The notes beneath the pieces are model-generated. The model worked only from the letters and a program-made list of their open reading frames with translations. It was not told where the DNA came from and searched no databases. Of a stretch of DNA of 64,000 bases, positions 28,545-37,037 are shown piece by piece. The stretch's first letter is position 1, and every line of letters starts with the position of its first letter. Made by a program: the position numbers and the translations under genes. Origin of the DNA: Roseovarius sp. TE539 (GTDB lineage: Bacteria > Pseudomonadota > Alphaproteobacteria > Rhodobacterales > Rhodobacteraceae). The stretch lies in assembly GCF_003298505.1 (NCBI RefSeq), contig NZ_QNGB01000002.1, positions 62,001 through 126,000 on the forward strand. The letters run 5' to 3'.

Positions 28545-28558
28545 TGATAGCGCTAACA
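28545..28558. promoter_or_regulatory. LacI-family-type operator upstream of eno
   Basis: TGATAGCGCTAACA is a nearly perfect palindrome around AGCGCT, about 100 bp upstream of the eno start. It matches the general LacI-family pattern (TG-N-TA-N-CG-N-TA-N-CA). In Rhodobacter the LacI-type regulator CceR acts on central carbon genes with a similar motif, as I recall, so CceR is the leading candidate. Confidence 0.5.
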
Positions 28559-28583
28559 AATCCGGATTTTGCATTTCGCAGGG

Positions 28584-29462
28584 TCAGGGACGGCGTCTGC
28601 GCAAACGCGCGAGGCGGCGTTCGCGCAACAGGGTGTAGAGCCCGGAGGCAATGATTATCGCGGCGCCCGCAAGGGTCCAGAAATCCGGACGTTCACCGAA
28701 AAGGGTCATGGCGATGATCAGTGCAAAGATCAGCCGCGTGTAGCGGAAGGGGGTGACGAAAGACACTTCACCAATCCGCATCGCGGCGACGATCGCATAA
28801 TAGGCGGCGACGCCAAGCAAGAGTGCGAAGGCCAGATCACGCCAGTTGGCGGCGTCGGGCGCGACCGGGGCACCGGTGATCACCAACAGGATAGCGCCGG
28901 CGGGCACGACGGTGGCGAATCCGTAGCTTGAAAGCTGCATCGACGAAACGGTGGCGGGCACCGCGCGGGTGGCCAGATCGCGGATCGCCAACCCGATCAC
29001 CGCCTGCACGGCAAAGAGCGAGGCCGGCAAGAACCCTTCCAGCCCCGGGCGGATGACCATCAGGACACCGGCAAAACCGACAAGAATGGCGCTCCAGCGG
29101 CGCCAGCCCACGGCCTCCTTCAAGAAAAGCGCCGCACCCAGCGTGACGGCCAGCGGTGTGGCCTGAAGGATCGCGGAGGCCGAGGACAACGGTGTCAGTG
29201 CAAGCGCGGTGACGAAGCCGATGGTGCCGATCAACTCGCCGAGATTGCGCAGCAGCACCGGGCGTGCCAGCAGATCGCGCGAGAACAGGCGATGCCCGCG
29301 TGCCAGTGCGCCAAGTCCGAAGATCACCGCACCGCCTGAGCCAAGAAGAATGAGGATCTGCCCTATCGGCAGATCGAGGGAAAGGCGTTTGATGAACATG
29401 TCCTCAAGCGCGAAACCAGCCATGGCCAGAACCATCAGAATGCTGCCGCGCAGGTTTTCCAT
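28584..29462 (-). CDS. DMT-superfamily (EamA) transporter
   Basis: This 292-residue inner-membrane protein has ten predicted helices in two EamA repeats (first: SILMVLAMAGFALEDMFIKRL to ALFLKEAVGWRRWSAILVGFAG; second from FAVQAVIGLAIRDLATRAV). It ends with a basic cytoplasmic tail (RRLARLRRRRP). Members export metabolites or drugs; the substrate is unknown. It lies 135 bp upstream of eno in the same direction. Confidence 0.87.
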   Translation of the reverse strand: MENLRGSILMVLAMAGFALEDMFIKRLSLDLPIGQILILLGSGGAVIFGLGALARGHRLFSRDLLARPVLLRNLGELIGTIGFVTALALTPLSSASAILQATPLAVTLGAALFLKEAVGWRRWSAILVGFAGVLMVIRPGLEGFLPASLFAVQAVIGLAIRDLATRAVPATVSSMQLSSYGFATVVPAGAILLVITGAPVAPDAANWRDLAFALLLGVAAYYAIVAAMRIGEVSFVTPFRYTRLIFALIIAMTLFGERPDFWTLAGAAIIIASGLYTLLRERRLARLRRRRP

Positions 29463-29534
29463 GCCGATCCTCGGGGTTGTGCGGGGGGCGTGCCGCCTGG
29501 CGTCCGCGGACGGTGATCGGCAAGCGGCGGGTGT

Positions 29535-30317
29535 TCAGATGTCCAGCGTGATCCAGACCGGGACGTGATCGGACGGTTTGTCGCGCCCGCGCACATGCTT
29601 GTCGATCTGGCAATCCGTGAGCAGGTCGGCCGCCTGCGGTGTCAGCAGGAAATGGTCGATGCGGATGCCGTTGTCGCGTTGCCAGGCGCCGGCCTGGTAA
29701 TCCCAGAACGTGTAGTGCCCCGATCCCGGATGACGGGCGCGGAAGGCATCGGTGAACCCAAGGTTGACTATCCGGCGCCAGGCGGCGCGGGTTTCGGGCA
29801 GGGCCAGTGCGTCATCGGCCCAGGCTTCGGGGTTGCGGGCGTCCTCCGGCGCGGGAATCACGTTGTAATCCCCGGCCATCAGCGCCGGCTCCTCAGCGTT
29901 CAGAAGTTCGCGGGCACGGGCGCGCAGCCGTTCCATCCAGTCGAGCTTGTAATCGTATTTCGGCCCCGGTGCCGGGTTCCCGTTGGGCAGGTAGAGCCCG
30001 CAGACCCGCACCGCGCCCGAGTCGCCGGTGACCGTGGCCTCGATCCATCGCGCTTGGGTATCGCTGTCGTCACCGGGCAGGCCGCGGCTGATATCCTCAA
30101 GCGGCCGGCGGGACAGGATGGCCACACCGTTGAACCCTTTCTGCCCGTGGGTTTCAATGTTGTAGCCGCGATCCTCGAACGGTTCGGCGGGAAAACCCGC
30201 ATCCTGAGACTTGATTTCCTGCAGCAGGACGACATCGGCATCGGCCTCGTCCAGCCAGTCGCACAGTGCCTGATGGCGGGCCTTGATGCCGTTGATGTTG
30301 AAACTGGCGATCTTCAT
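29535..30317 (-). CDS. xth: Exodeoxyribonuclease III (AP endonuclease)
   Basis: This 260-residue EEP-family nuclease cuts DNA at abasic sites during base-excision repair. Motifs are MKIASFNINGIKARH, LLQEIKSQD (metal Glu), GLYLPNGNP, LMAGDYNVIP (catalytic Asp/Asn), and the C-terminal IRIDHFLLTP and SDHVPVWITL with catalytic His. The ATG at 30317 gives the standard start. It is divergent from the repeat-peptide gene across a 385-bp gap. Confidence 0.94.
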   Translation of the reverse strand: MKIASFNINGIKARHQALCDWLDEADADVVLLQEIKSQDAGFPAEPFEDRGYNIETHGQKGFNGVAILSRRPLEDISRGLPGDDSDTQARWIEATVTGDSGAVRVCGLYLPNGNPAPGPKYDYKLDWMERLRARARELLNAEEPALMAGDYNVIPAPEDARNPEAWADDALALPETRAAWRRIVNLGFTDAFRARHPGSGHYTFWDYQAGAWQRDNGIRIDHFLLTPQAADLLTDCQIDKHVRGRDKPSDHVPVWITLDI

Positions 30318-30702
30318 GTCCGATGCTCCCTGGTGCGCGGCCCCCTCTATCACCCAGCCGCGGGTCTTAGACAAGGGATGCCCCCGTTTTTGGCAGGTCC
30401 GGTCGTGCCCGGAGGCGCGAATCATTCCGTCCGATTCCATCGGCACAATCCCTCTGCACGCTTGGGTTGAACATCCTCCGGGCCATCCTCGTCTTGGGAT
30501 TTCGTCCTTCTTGACGCCCTGAGGTTGTGGATTTTGGGTGATCTGAAAGTTTTTCAAAACACCTAAAATTCAGCCTGCTGGCGGGAATTCCTAAAGTTGT
30601 GGGCCGAAGTAAAGCACAACTTAAAAAAGAAAACCTATTGGCAGAACACGTAAAACGTGCAAGCGTTTGAGTGTCTGCAACTGGAAACTGGGGAGAAGAA
30701 CG
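30318..30702. promoter_or_regulatory. A+T-rich divergent intergenic region with two inverted repeats
   Basis: No gene is supported here. From about 30540 onward the composition falls: lines 30541-30600 and 30601-30660 are 38% and 42% G+C by hand count. Two dyads are present: AAGTTGTG and CACAACTT as perfect 8-bp arms 13 bases apart (30594-30622), and CACGT-AAA-ACGTG (30647-30659), 44 bp before the repeat-protein start. No convincing -35/-10 pair was found. The T run expected of a terminator is absent, so these look like operators for the downstream three-gene unit. Confidence 0.5.
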
Positions 30703-31317
30703 ATGCTTACTCAACTTAAAGAAGAACAGTTCGTCACATCAAAGGCAAACAACGTGCGGGGCGGTGCAGCGGCAAGCCTGCATGACGGGACCGCGGTCGA
30801 GGCCTTCACGTCGTCGCTGGCACCACACGCGTCCATCGCGCAGGACGTCGGAGAGGGCCTGGAGATGTTCACGTCCTCGCTGGCACCCGCGGCAAGGGCC
30901 GAAACCTCCGCCGGGGATGCCGTCGAAATGTTCACGTCCTCGCTGGCGCCAAGCGCCCTTGCCGGGGAAGGTGACGGCGTGGAGATGTTCACCTCCTCGC
31001 TTGCACCACGCCTGAGCGTGAGCGCCACCGGCGGTGATGCGGTGGAGATGTTCACGTCGTCGCTGGCCCCGGCCGCGTCGGGCGACACGGCGACCGGCGA
31101 TGCGCTTCATGCGTTCACCTCGTCGCTGGCGCCGGCCAATGATGTTGCCGCAAACGCGGGCGAGGGTGTGGAAATGTTCACCTCGTCGCTGGCGCCTGTT
31201 TCGGCAGCCGATACCACCACCGGCGAGGCTGTGCAGGCGTTCACATCATCGCTTTCGCCGCGGGTGACCGTCGAAACGGACGGCGACGGCGTGGAGATGT
31301 TCACCTCGAGCCTCTGA
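30703..31317 (+). CDS. FTSSL-repeat protein, candidate multi-core peptide precursor
   Basis: The protein (204 residues) has a ~29-residue N-terminal segment (MLTQLKEEQFVTSKANNVRG and GAAASLHDG) followed by nine repeats of the pattern G-[DE]-x-V-E-[MA]-FTSSL-A-P. The Phe residues are at 35, 56, 77, 96, 117, 138, 159, 180 and 200, a 19-21 residue period, and the last repeat ends the protein exactly at FTSSL. Linkers between repeats vary and are rich in Ala, Thr and Asp. There are no Cys residues, membrane helices or signal peptide. The codons within FTSSL differ between copies, so the peptide itself is conserved. The start has a GGGGAGAAG site. It may correspond to a Rhodobacteraceae DUF family (DUF6749 comes to mind, unverified). 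A modified-peptide precursor is an inference from repeat layout and neighbours; an adhesin-like or structural repeat is the alternative. Confidence 0.85.
   Translation: MLTQLKEEQFVTSKANNVRGGAAASLHDGTAVEAFTSSLAPHASIAQDVGEGLEMFTSSLAPAARAETSAGDAVEMFTSSLAPSALAGEGDGVEMFTSSLAPRLSVSATGGDAVEMFTSSLAPAASGDTATGDALHAFTSSLAPANDVAANAGEGVEMFTSSLAPVSAADTTTGEAVQAFTSSLSPRVTVETDGDGVEMFTSSL
30787..31314 (+). repeat. Nine in-frame FTSSL-coding repeats of about 63 bp
   Basis: The repeats start at codon 29. FTSSL codons begin at 30805, 30868, 30931, 30988, 31051, 31114, 31177, 31240 and 31300, so the usual unit is 63 bp, with one of 57 and one of 60. Thr is written ACG, ACC or ACA and the first Ser TCG, TCC or TCA in different copies, so the DNA is not a recent simple tandem duplication. 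Confidence 0.92.
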
Positions 31318-31370
31318 ACCCTCTGGCGGAACGGGGCCCTGGGCCCGATTGCATGAAGGAGACCTGAAAG

Positions 31371-32447
31371 ATGGAAAATGTCGTCCAGCTCAATGTCCCG
31401 TTCCGGCAGCACAGCAGCGCCGATCGCCAGGCGGCGCTGATGGCCTGCTTTGCACAACATCGTCGTTTCGGCGATGATGTGTTCTGGCTCAAGGAAAATG
31501 CGGAGCTTCTCAACATCATGGAATCGACTGGCGCCGAGCCTGATGGCGCGGCGCTGTCGGTGCATGACGAGTTCTACCATGACATCGAGAAGCGCATGGG
31601 CTTTTTCCCGCAGTATTACCGGTTCCTGCTGTCGCTTTGCCTCGATCTGGAAGATCTGGGCATGCCCGGTGAGAAAGGGGCGCAACTTGCCCATTGGGTC
31701 GGCTTGCAGGGGTTGGCCGAGGCGGAGCTTTCGGATCTTCAACGGGCCGAGGCGCGCAGACTGTGCGCGCGCAGGGATGTCGATCCGATGGCGGACGATA
31801 CCGGACTGGATGACAGGCTGCGGCGCTTCGCAAGGCGGTGCGAAACCTTTTCGATGCCCAACAAGAAAGCCGCCTATGAACTGACCCACATCGTCTTTTA
31901 CCTGTCGGAATACGGTCGCCGCGATCCGGTGCTCGATGCCGAGACACTGGACAGCCTGAGCTTTGCCGGAACCCTGGCCTTTCTTGATCTCAATGTCGAT
32001 CTTCTGGCCGAGATATGCATCGCCCTGCGTTTTGCCGGGCAGGAACCGCCGCAGATATGGGAAAACTGGCTGGTCGAGCATGCCGCCACATTCGCTCTGG
32101 ACGCCGATCCGCAGGTCGACATTCAGGACGATTATCATGAGTTCCTGATGTGCAACTGGTTCATGGGCGTGTCAGGGCGGGGCGGGTTCGCCCAGCAGAT
32201 CGCGCCGGGGCGCGTGGCGTTCCGCGGTGCGCGGCCCGGGTCCGGACCGTTGCGGGAATTGTCGGAATGCATGTATCGCATGGACGGAACGCGCAGCGGT
32301 GACTGGCAGGTAATGCGGTCGCGCGTGGCTGACCGTCTGTCCAACGAGGCGCAGGCGGTGCTGATCGCGGCCGAGGCCGCCAATGAAAGTTTTGACAGGT
32401 TTTTCGCGGGCTTCGCCCGTGTCGGCCTGCAGGGGGCGGAGGCATGA
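31371..32447 (+). CDS. Uncharacterised 358-residue protein beside the FTSSL-repeat gene (DUF6902-like?)
   Basis: This protein appears soluble and largely alpha-helical. Notable segments are RRFGDDVFWLKENAELLNI near the N-terminus, GFFPQYYRFLLSLCLDLEDL, AYELTHIVFYLSEYGRRDP (about residues 164-182), LDLNVDLLAEICIALRFAG and a C-terminal DDYHEFLMCNWFMGVSGRGG. The His and acidic residues in the ELTH...EYG segment could be a metal or catalytic site but this is unproven. I believe it may be the DUF6902 family, from memory. It lies 53 bp after the repeat gene with an AAGGAG site and overlaps the exporter gene by ATGA, so the three are likely one operon. Modification or handling of the repeat protein is the simplest guess. 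Confidence 0.8.
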   Translation: MENVVQLNVPFRQHSSADRQAALMACFAQHRRFGDDVFWLKENAELLNIMESTGAEPDGAALSVHDEFYHDIEKRMGFFPQYYRFLLSLCLDLEDLGMPGEKGAQLAHWVGLQGLAEAELSDLQRAEARRLCARRDVDPMADDTGLDDRLRRFARRCETFSMPNKKAAYELTHIVFYLSEYGRRDPVLDAETLDSLSFAGTLAFLDLNVDLLAEICIALRFAGQEPPQIWENWLVEHAATFALDADPQVDIQDDYHEFLMCNWFMGVSGRGGFAQQIAPGRVAFRGARPGSGPLRELSECMYRMDGTRSGDWQVMRSRVADRLSNEAQAVLIAAEAANESFDRFFAGFARVGLQGAEA

Positions 32448-33379
32448 CCGTAGCGGTGCGCCGCCATGCCGTCGTGGCCGGACCGGTGATCGCGGGAGCC
32501 GGACTCACGGCGTGTTACACGTTCCTCATTTCGGGGGCGGACGCGATCACCAAGATGTTCGCTGCGGGGTACGCAGCGCCGCAGCTCTTCGCTCTGTCAG
32601 GGGCAATCGTCGCGGCGCTTTGCATCCTGTTCGACCGCCTTGGACGCAGGCCCAAGGGGTTGCGCACCCGCTGCCCCGCCGCGATGACGGTACGGGTGGT
32701 GGCGACCGTGGGCGGCACGCTGGCCTTTTTCCACGCGTTCCGCCTGCTGCCCTTCGCAGAAGTCTTTGTTTTCATAGCCATGATTCCGCTTTTTGCGGCG
32801 CTTGTGTCCGGTCCGGTCCTCGGCGAGCGGGTGCGCCCGCAGGCATGGGCTGCGCTGTGTCTCGGGGCCGTCGGTGTTATCTGTCTGTTCCCGGGCGGGA
32901 TCGACAGTGTGGGCACCGGGCATCTTGTGGCGCTGACGGCCGTCCTGCTGGGAACCGTGTCAATGGTCGCGTCGCGGTATATCGGCACGCGCGACCCGAA
33001 TCTTCTGACCCAGGTCTTCTATCCGAACCTCGGGCTGATGCTGGCAATGGGGCTGGCGCTACCCTTCGTTTTCACGCCGATGACAGCGGCCGATCTGGGC
33101 TGGGCGGTGATCTATGCAGGGGTGCTCTTCGGCGCCCGGTGGGTGCTGGTGGCGGCGTTGCGGTTGATGCCGGCTTACGTGGTCACACCGCTGATGAACC
33201 TCCAGTTTCTCTGGATGGTCGCGATAGGCGCGGTGGTTTTTGGAGAGATGCCTTCCGCAGTGGTCTACCTCGGTGCTGGGATCGTGATTGCCGCCGGTGC
33301 CTGGCTGGTATGGGACCAGGCGGTCCCGCGGCCGGTAACATCACGCCGGACAGGTCGGCGCGTCGTCCCGGCCGAATGA
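32444..33379 (+). CDS. DMT-superfamily (EamA) transporter of the repeat-peptide unit
   Basis: This 311-residue inner-membrane protein has two EamA repeats and about ten helices. The first starts at GLTACYTFLISGADAITKMF and includes AFRLLPFAEVFVFIAMIPLFAAL; the second starts near LVALTAVLLGTVSMVASRYIG. The ATG overlaps the preceding stop (ATGA), indicating coupling to the 358-residue protein. EamA proteins move small molecules such as amino acids, so export of a short processed peptide or amino-acid-derived product would fit, whereas export of the intact 204-residue protein would not. The substrate is unknown. Confidence 0.86.
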   Translation: MTVAVRRHAVVAGPVIAGAGLTACYTFLISGADAITKMFAAGYAAPQLFALSGAIVAALCILFDRLGRRPKGLRTRCPAAMTVRVVATVGGTLAFFHAFRLLPFAEVFVFIAMIPLFAALVSGPVLGERVRPQAWAALCLGAVGVICLFPGGIDSVGTGHLVALTAVLLGTVSMVASRYIGTRDPNLLTQVFYPNLGLMLAMGLALPFVFTPMTAADLGWAVIYAGVLFGARWVLVAALRLMPAYVVTPLMNLQFLWMVAIGAVVFGEMPSAVVYLGAGIVIAAGAWLVWDQAVPRPVTSRRTGRRVVPAE

Positions 33380-33487
33380 GCCTGCCAGAAGGGCCATTCC
33401 GATGATCGCGGGACAGGGCCGTGCCGTGCTTTCGGTCAGGTGTTTCCCGCTCAAGCTGCGCCCGCCAACCCCTGTGCCGCGGTCATT

Positions 33488-33811
33488 CTAGATCGAGAAG
33501 GAGGTGCCGCAGCCGCATGAACTGCTGGCATTGGGATTGTCGATGATGAACCTGGCGCCGATGAGTTCCTCGGAGAAGTCGATGCGCGCGCCGGTCAGAA
33601 ATGGCAGCGACACGCTGTCGACGACCACGCGCTCGCCGTTTCCCTCCAGCACCAGGTCGTCCTCGGCGGGTTCATCGAGACGGATGTCGTATTGAAACCC
33701 CGAACAGCCACCGCCCTCGACGGCTATGCGCAGCGCGTGGCCCTTTTCGCCGGCACCGATCTCGGCCAGCCGTTCGAAAGCGCGGTCGGTCACTTGAGGG
33801 GGCATGTTCAT
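33488..33811 (-). CDS. A-type iron-sulfur carrier protein (HesB/IscA/ErpA family)
   Basis: This 107-residue protein has the three conserved cysteines of A-type carriers, in EGGGCSGFQY and the C-terminal SSCGCGTSF. It passes Fe-S clusters to apo-enzymes. Length and C-terminus resemble ErpA, but ErpA versus IscA cannot be settled here. The ATG at 33811 is preferred over a TTG two codons upstream. It is divergent from dgt with about 100 bp between. Confidence 0.92.
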   Translation of the reverse strand: MNMPPQVTDRAFERLAEIGAGEKGHALRIAVEGGGCSGFQYDIRLDEPAEDDLVLEGNGERVVVDSVSLPFLTGARIDFSEELIGARFIIDNPNASSSCGCGTSFSI

Positions 33812-33909
33812 GGTCAACTCCGGCGGGTTTGGGCAAGGATCAAGGCGGTTTCATTGTCTGTCGAGTATCAATATATGAGGGACAGGGACAGGCGACAAGG
33901 ATATCGGTG

Positions 33910-35103
33910 ATGGCGGCGGCCTATGCCTCTGATCCGTCCGCTTCGCGCGGCCGGCTCGTGCAAGAAGAGGAAAGCGCGTTCCGCTCCTGCTATCAGCGGG
34001 ACCGAGACCGTATCATCCATTCCAGCGCCTTTCGCAGGCTCAAGCACAAGACCCAGGTTTTCGTTGAGCACGAGGGAGATTATTATCGGACCCGGCTCAC
34101 GCACTCCATAGAGGTGGCGCAGGTGGCGCGCACGATATCCGGCGCGCTCGGGCTCAACGAGGAACTGACCGAGGCGGTTGCGCTGGCCCATGATCTGGGA
34201 CACACGCCGTTCGGGCATACCGGCGAGGATGCGCTCGATGCCCTGATGGCGCCCTTCGGAGGGTTCGATCACAATGCCCAGGCGGTGCGGATCGTCACCG
34301 CGCTGGAGCGCCATTACGCCGGCTTCGACGGGCTCAACCTGACCTGGGATACCCTTGAGGGGCTGGCCAAGCATAACGGACCGGTAACGGCCCCGAATGA
34401 CGGGAACTCGTCCAGCGGCTCTCTTCCCTGGGCGTTGGCCGAATATGACAGGATCCATGATCTGGAACTGGGAACCCATGCCAGCGCCGAGGCACAGGTC
34501 GCCGCGCTGTCCGACGATATCGCCTACAACAATCACGATTTGCATGACGGGTTGCGCGCCGGCCTGTTCGACGAAGAGGAGATCGCGGCACTGCCGATCG
34601 TCGCGGACTGTTACCGCGAGGTGGATGCGCTCTACCCCGGGCTTGATTCCTACCGGCGGCGCCACGAGGCGCTGCGCCGGGTGTTCGGCATCATGGTGGC
34701 GGACGTGATCGAGGAGTCCCGCGCGGTGCTGGCGGCGGGCGGCTTCGGTAGCGCTGATCAGATCCGCGGCGCCGGTCGGTCCGTGATCCGGTTCTCGGAC
34801 GGGCTGCGCCGCGACCTCGACGAGATCCGCAGGTTCCTGTTCAACCGGATGTACCGGGCGCCGGCGGTCATGGCCAAGCGCGCCGAGGTCACGACTGTGG
34901 TCGAGGATCTGTTCCCGTTCTTCCTGCGCGAACCGGGCTACCTGCCCGGCCGGTGGCAGGCCGAAGTGACCCGGCTGGCCGGGGACGAGACCGGGCTGGC
35001 CCGGTTAGTCAGTGATTACATCTCGGGCATGACCGACCGTTTCGCGCTTGACTGCCACGCCCGATGGCTGGGCGGACCGGAAAGCTGCGGACCCGGATGC
35101 TGA
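33910..35103 (+). CDS. dgt: Deoxyguanosinetriphosphate triphosphohydrolase-like protein
   Basis: This 397-residue HD-domain enzyme hydrolyses dNTPs to deoxynucleoside and triphosphate. The HD residues are in YRTRLTHSIEVAQVAR and ALAHDLGHTPFGHTGED, followed by DDIAYNNHDLHDGL; the N-terminal RSCYQRDRDRIIHSSAFRRL binds nucleotide. The type-2 length matches a broad-specificity dNTPase. The ATG at 33910 starts the canonical N-terminus, although the frame is open upstream. The Na+/H+ antiporter gene follows 23 bp later. Confidence 0.93.
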   Translation: MAAAYASDPSASRGRLVQEEESAFRSCYQRDRDRIIHSSAFRRLKHKTQVFVEHEGDYYRTRLTHSIEVAQVARTISGALGLNEELTEAVALAHDLGHTPFGHTGEDALDALMAPFGGFDHNAQAVRIVTALERHYAGFDGLNLTWDTLEGLAKHNGPVTAPNDGNSSSGSLPWALAEYDRIHDLELGTHASAEAQVAALSDDIAYNNHDLHDGLRAGLFDEEEIAALPIVADCYREVDALYPGLDSYRRRHEALRRVFGIMVADVIEESRAVLAAGGFGSADQIRGAGRSVIRFSDGLRRDLDEIRRFLFNRMYRAPAVMAKRAEVTTVVEDLFPFFLREPGYLPGRWQAEVTRLAGDETGLARLVSDYISGMTDRFALDCHARWLGGPESCGPGC

Positions 35104-35126
35104 TCGGGTATTGAAGGAGGGCGGGC

Positions 35127-36980
35127 ATGGCGATGGACGTGGCGGTTGCGGGTGCGGGCGGGCTGCCCCCGGTGATGGCCTTCGCGCTTGTGGGGGTGCT
35201 GGGCGTGGGCGCACAATGGATGGCCTGGCGCCTTCAGATGCCGGCAATCGTGCTGATGCTGGTGGCCGGGCTCGTCGTCGGGCCGGGTCTGGGCCTGTTC
35301 GACCCGGCGCGCGACATCGGTCCGCTCATGAAGCCGATCGTTGCGGTCGCGGTCGCGATCATCCTTTTCGAAGGGGGCCTGACGCTGAGCTTTCACGGGT
35401 TGCGGGGGGCCGCGGAAGGTGTCTGGCGGCTGGTCATCCTTGGGGCGCCCCTCGGGTGGCTGGGCTCGGCGCTGGCATTGCATTACGTGGCCGGCCTGGG
35501 CTGGGCCACCGCCTGCGTTTTCGGGGGCATCATGATCGTGACCGGCCCCACGGTGATCGCTCCGCTATTGCGACAGGCGCGATTGCGCCGGCGCCCCGCC
35601 CAGCTGCTTCAGTGGGAGGCGATCGTCAACGATCCGATCGGGGCGCTGGCGGCGGTCCTGGCATTCGAGATCGTGCTCGTGCTGCAGGCCGCGGAAAGCC
35701 TGGAGATGGCGGCCTGGAGCATGGTGCGCGGGATCGTGGTGGCCACGGTCCTTGGCGTCGCCGCGGGCTGGCTGATCGCCGAGGCGTTCCGCCGCGCCTA
35801 TGTGCCGGAATACATGAAGGTGCCGGTGCTCTTTGCAGTGTTGCTCGGGGTTTTCGCGGTCGCCGACAGCGTGTTGCACGAAAGCGGTCTTCTGACCGTG
35901 ACGGTGATGGGGGTATGGATCGCCAATGCCGATCTTCCCAGTTATGCGGAAATGCGCAGGTTCAAGGAACACGCCACGGTGCTGCTGGTTTCGGGCGTCT
36001 TCATCCTGCTGGCGGCTTCCATGGATCTGGAGACGCTCGCGCTTCTGGACTGGCGCGCGGTGGCTTTCATCGTCGTGGTGGTCCTGGTGGTGCGTCCGGC
36101 CACCGTTCTTCTGTCGCTGGCCGGGACAAGGGTTGCGATGCGCGAGCGGCTGCTTGTCGCATTCACCGGCCCGCGTGGCGTGGTGCTTGTGGCGGTGGCG
36201 GGTCTGTTCGCCGAACGACTGGTGGCCGAGGGGGTGACGGACGCCGCGTTGATGGCCCCGCTGGCTTTCGGGCTGGTGGCCGCGACAGTGGTGCTGCACG
36301 GCTTCTCCCTGCGTCCGCTGGCCCGTCTCCTGGGTTTGGCCGGAGGCGAAACACCCGGTGTGATCATCGTCGGCGGATCCCGGTTCGCGGCCGCTTTGGC
36401 CGCGGCGCTGCGGGATCTGGACGTGCCGGTTCTGGTCGCTGACGCCAACCGCACGAGGCTGCGCAGTGCCCGGCGCGAGGGCCTGCCGGTTTTCTTCGGG
36501 GACATCCTTTCGGAGGCGGCCGAACACGGTGTCGAGGTCATGAGTTACGGTGTGGTGATCGCCGCGAGCGACAATGACGCCTACAACACTCTGGTTGCCA
36601 CCGATCTGGGCCCGGAATTCGGCCGTGAAAACGTCTTTCAGTTAAGGCGTGCGAAGCAGGAAAGCCGCCGCCACGCATTGCCGGCCACCCTGGGAGGGCG
36701 CGATTTCGGGGCCGGCCTGCGGTATTACGAGATCGCACGGCTTATGGCCGAGGGATGGCAGGTACGTTCCACGAGCCTGAGCGAGGATTATGGAGTTTCG
36801 GACTGGACGGCAGACAACCCCGAGGCGTTGCCACTGATCGAGGTGAGTGCAAAGGGCGTTCTGAGGTTTCCGGACGAGGAAACAGGCCCGGAGGGCGGCG
36901 ACGGTACGCGGGTTGTCGCGTTGCGACCGCCGGATGCGCCGAAGCCGGATGGTCAACCGAAAACCACGAACGGCGCTTGA
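35127..36980 (+). CDS. CPA1-type sodium:proton antiporter with TrkA-N domain
   Basis: This 617-residue protein has an N-terminal Na+/H+ exchanger domain of about 12 helices ([20 protein letters not shown] through [17 protein letters not shown] helices). It includes [20 protein letters not shown] and the [18 protein letters not shown] region. A cytoplasmic Rossmann TrkA-N domain follows ([21 protein letters not shown], about residues 410-520). It exchanges cytoplasmic Na+ for H+ and the C-domain probably senses a nucleotide. The acidic tail ends in [12 protein letters not shown]. Confidence 0.88.
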   Translation: MAMDVAVAGAGGLPPVMAFALVGVLGVGAQWMAWRLQMPAIVLMLVAGLVVGPGLGLFDPARDIGPLMKPIVAVAVAIILFEGGLTLSFHGLRGAAEGVWRLVILGAPLGWLGSALALHYVAGLGWATACVFGGIMIVTGPTVIAPLLRQARLRRRPAQLLQWEAIVNDPIGALAAVLAFEIVLVLQAAESLEMAAWSMVRGIVVATVLGVAAGWLIAEAFRRAYVPEYMKVPVLFAVLLGVFAVADSVLHESGLLTVTVMGVWIANADLPSYAEMRRFKEHATVLLVSGVFILLAASMDLETLALLDWRAVAFIVVVVLVVRPATVLLSLAGTRVAMRERLLVAFTGPRGVVLVAVAGLFAERLVAEGVTDAALMAPLAFGLVAATVVLHGFSLRPLARLLGLAGGETPGVIIVGGSRFAAALAAALRDLDVPVLVADANRTRLRSARREGLPVFFGDILSEAAEHGVEVMSYGVVIAASDNDAYNTLVATDLGPEFGRENVFQLRRAKQESRRHALPATLGGRDFGAGLRYYEIARLMAEGWQVRSTSLSEDYGVSDWTADNPEALPLIEVSAKGVLRFPDEETGPEGGDGTRVVALRPPDAPKPDGQPKTTNGA

Positions 36981-37037
36981 AGGCGTGCGGGTACGGCCCT
37001 ATCCTCGGGTGTCGCCGCGTCGAAAGAACCGTTTCCT

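Noticed and set aside
30594..30622. Rho-independent terminator for the region before the repeat gene
   Set aside because: The arms are followed by A residues on the plus strand, not T, and no gene reads into it on that strand.
30787..31314. Repeat array as a CRISPR or DNA satellite
   Set aside because: Repeats are in frame, codons vary synonymously, and spacers are codon-multiples; the conservation is at protein level.
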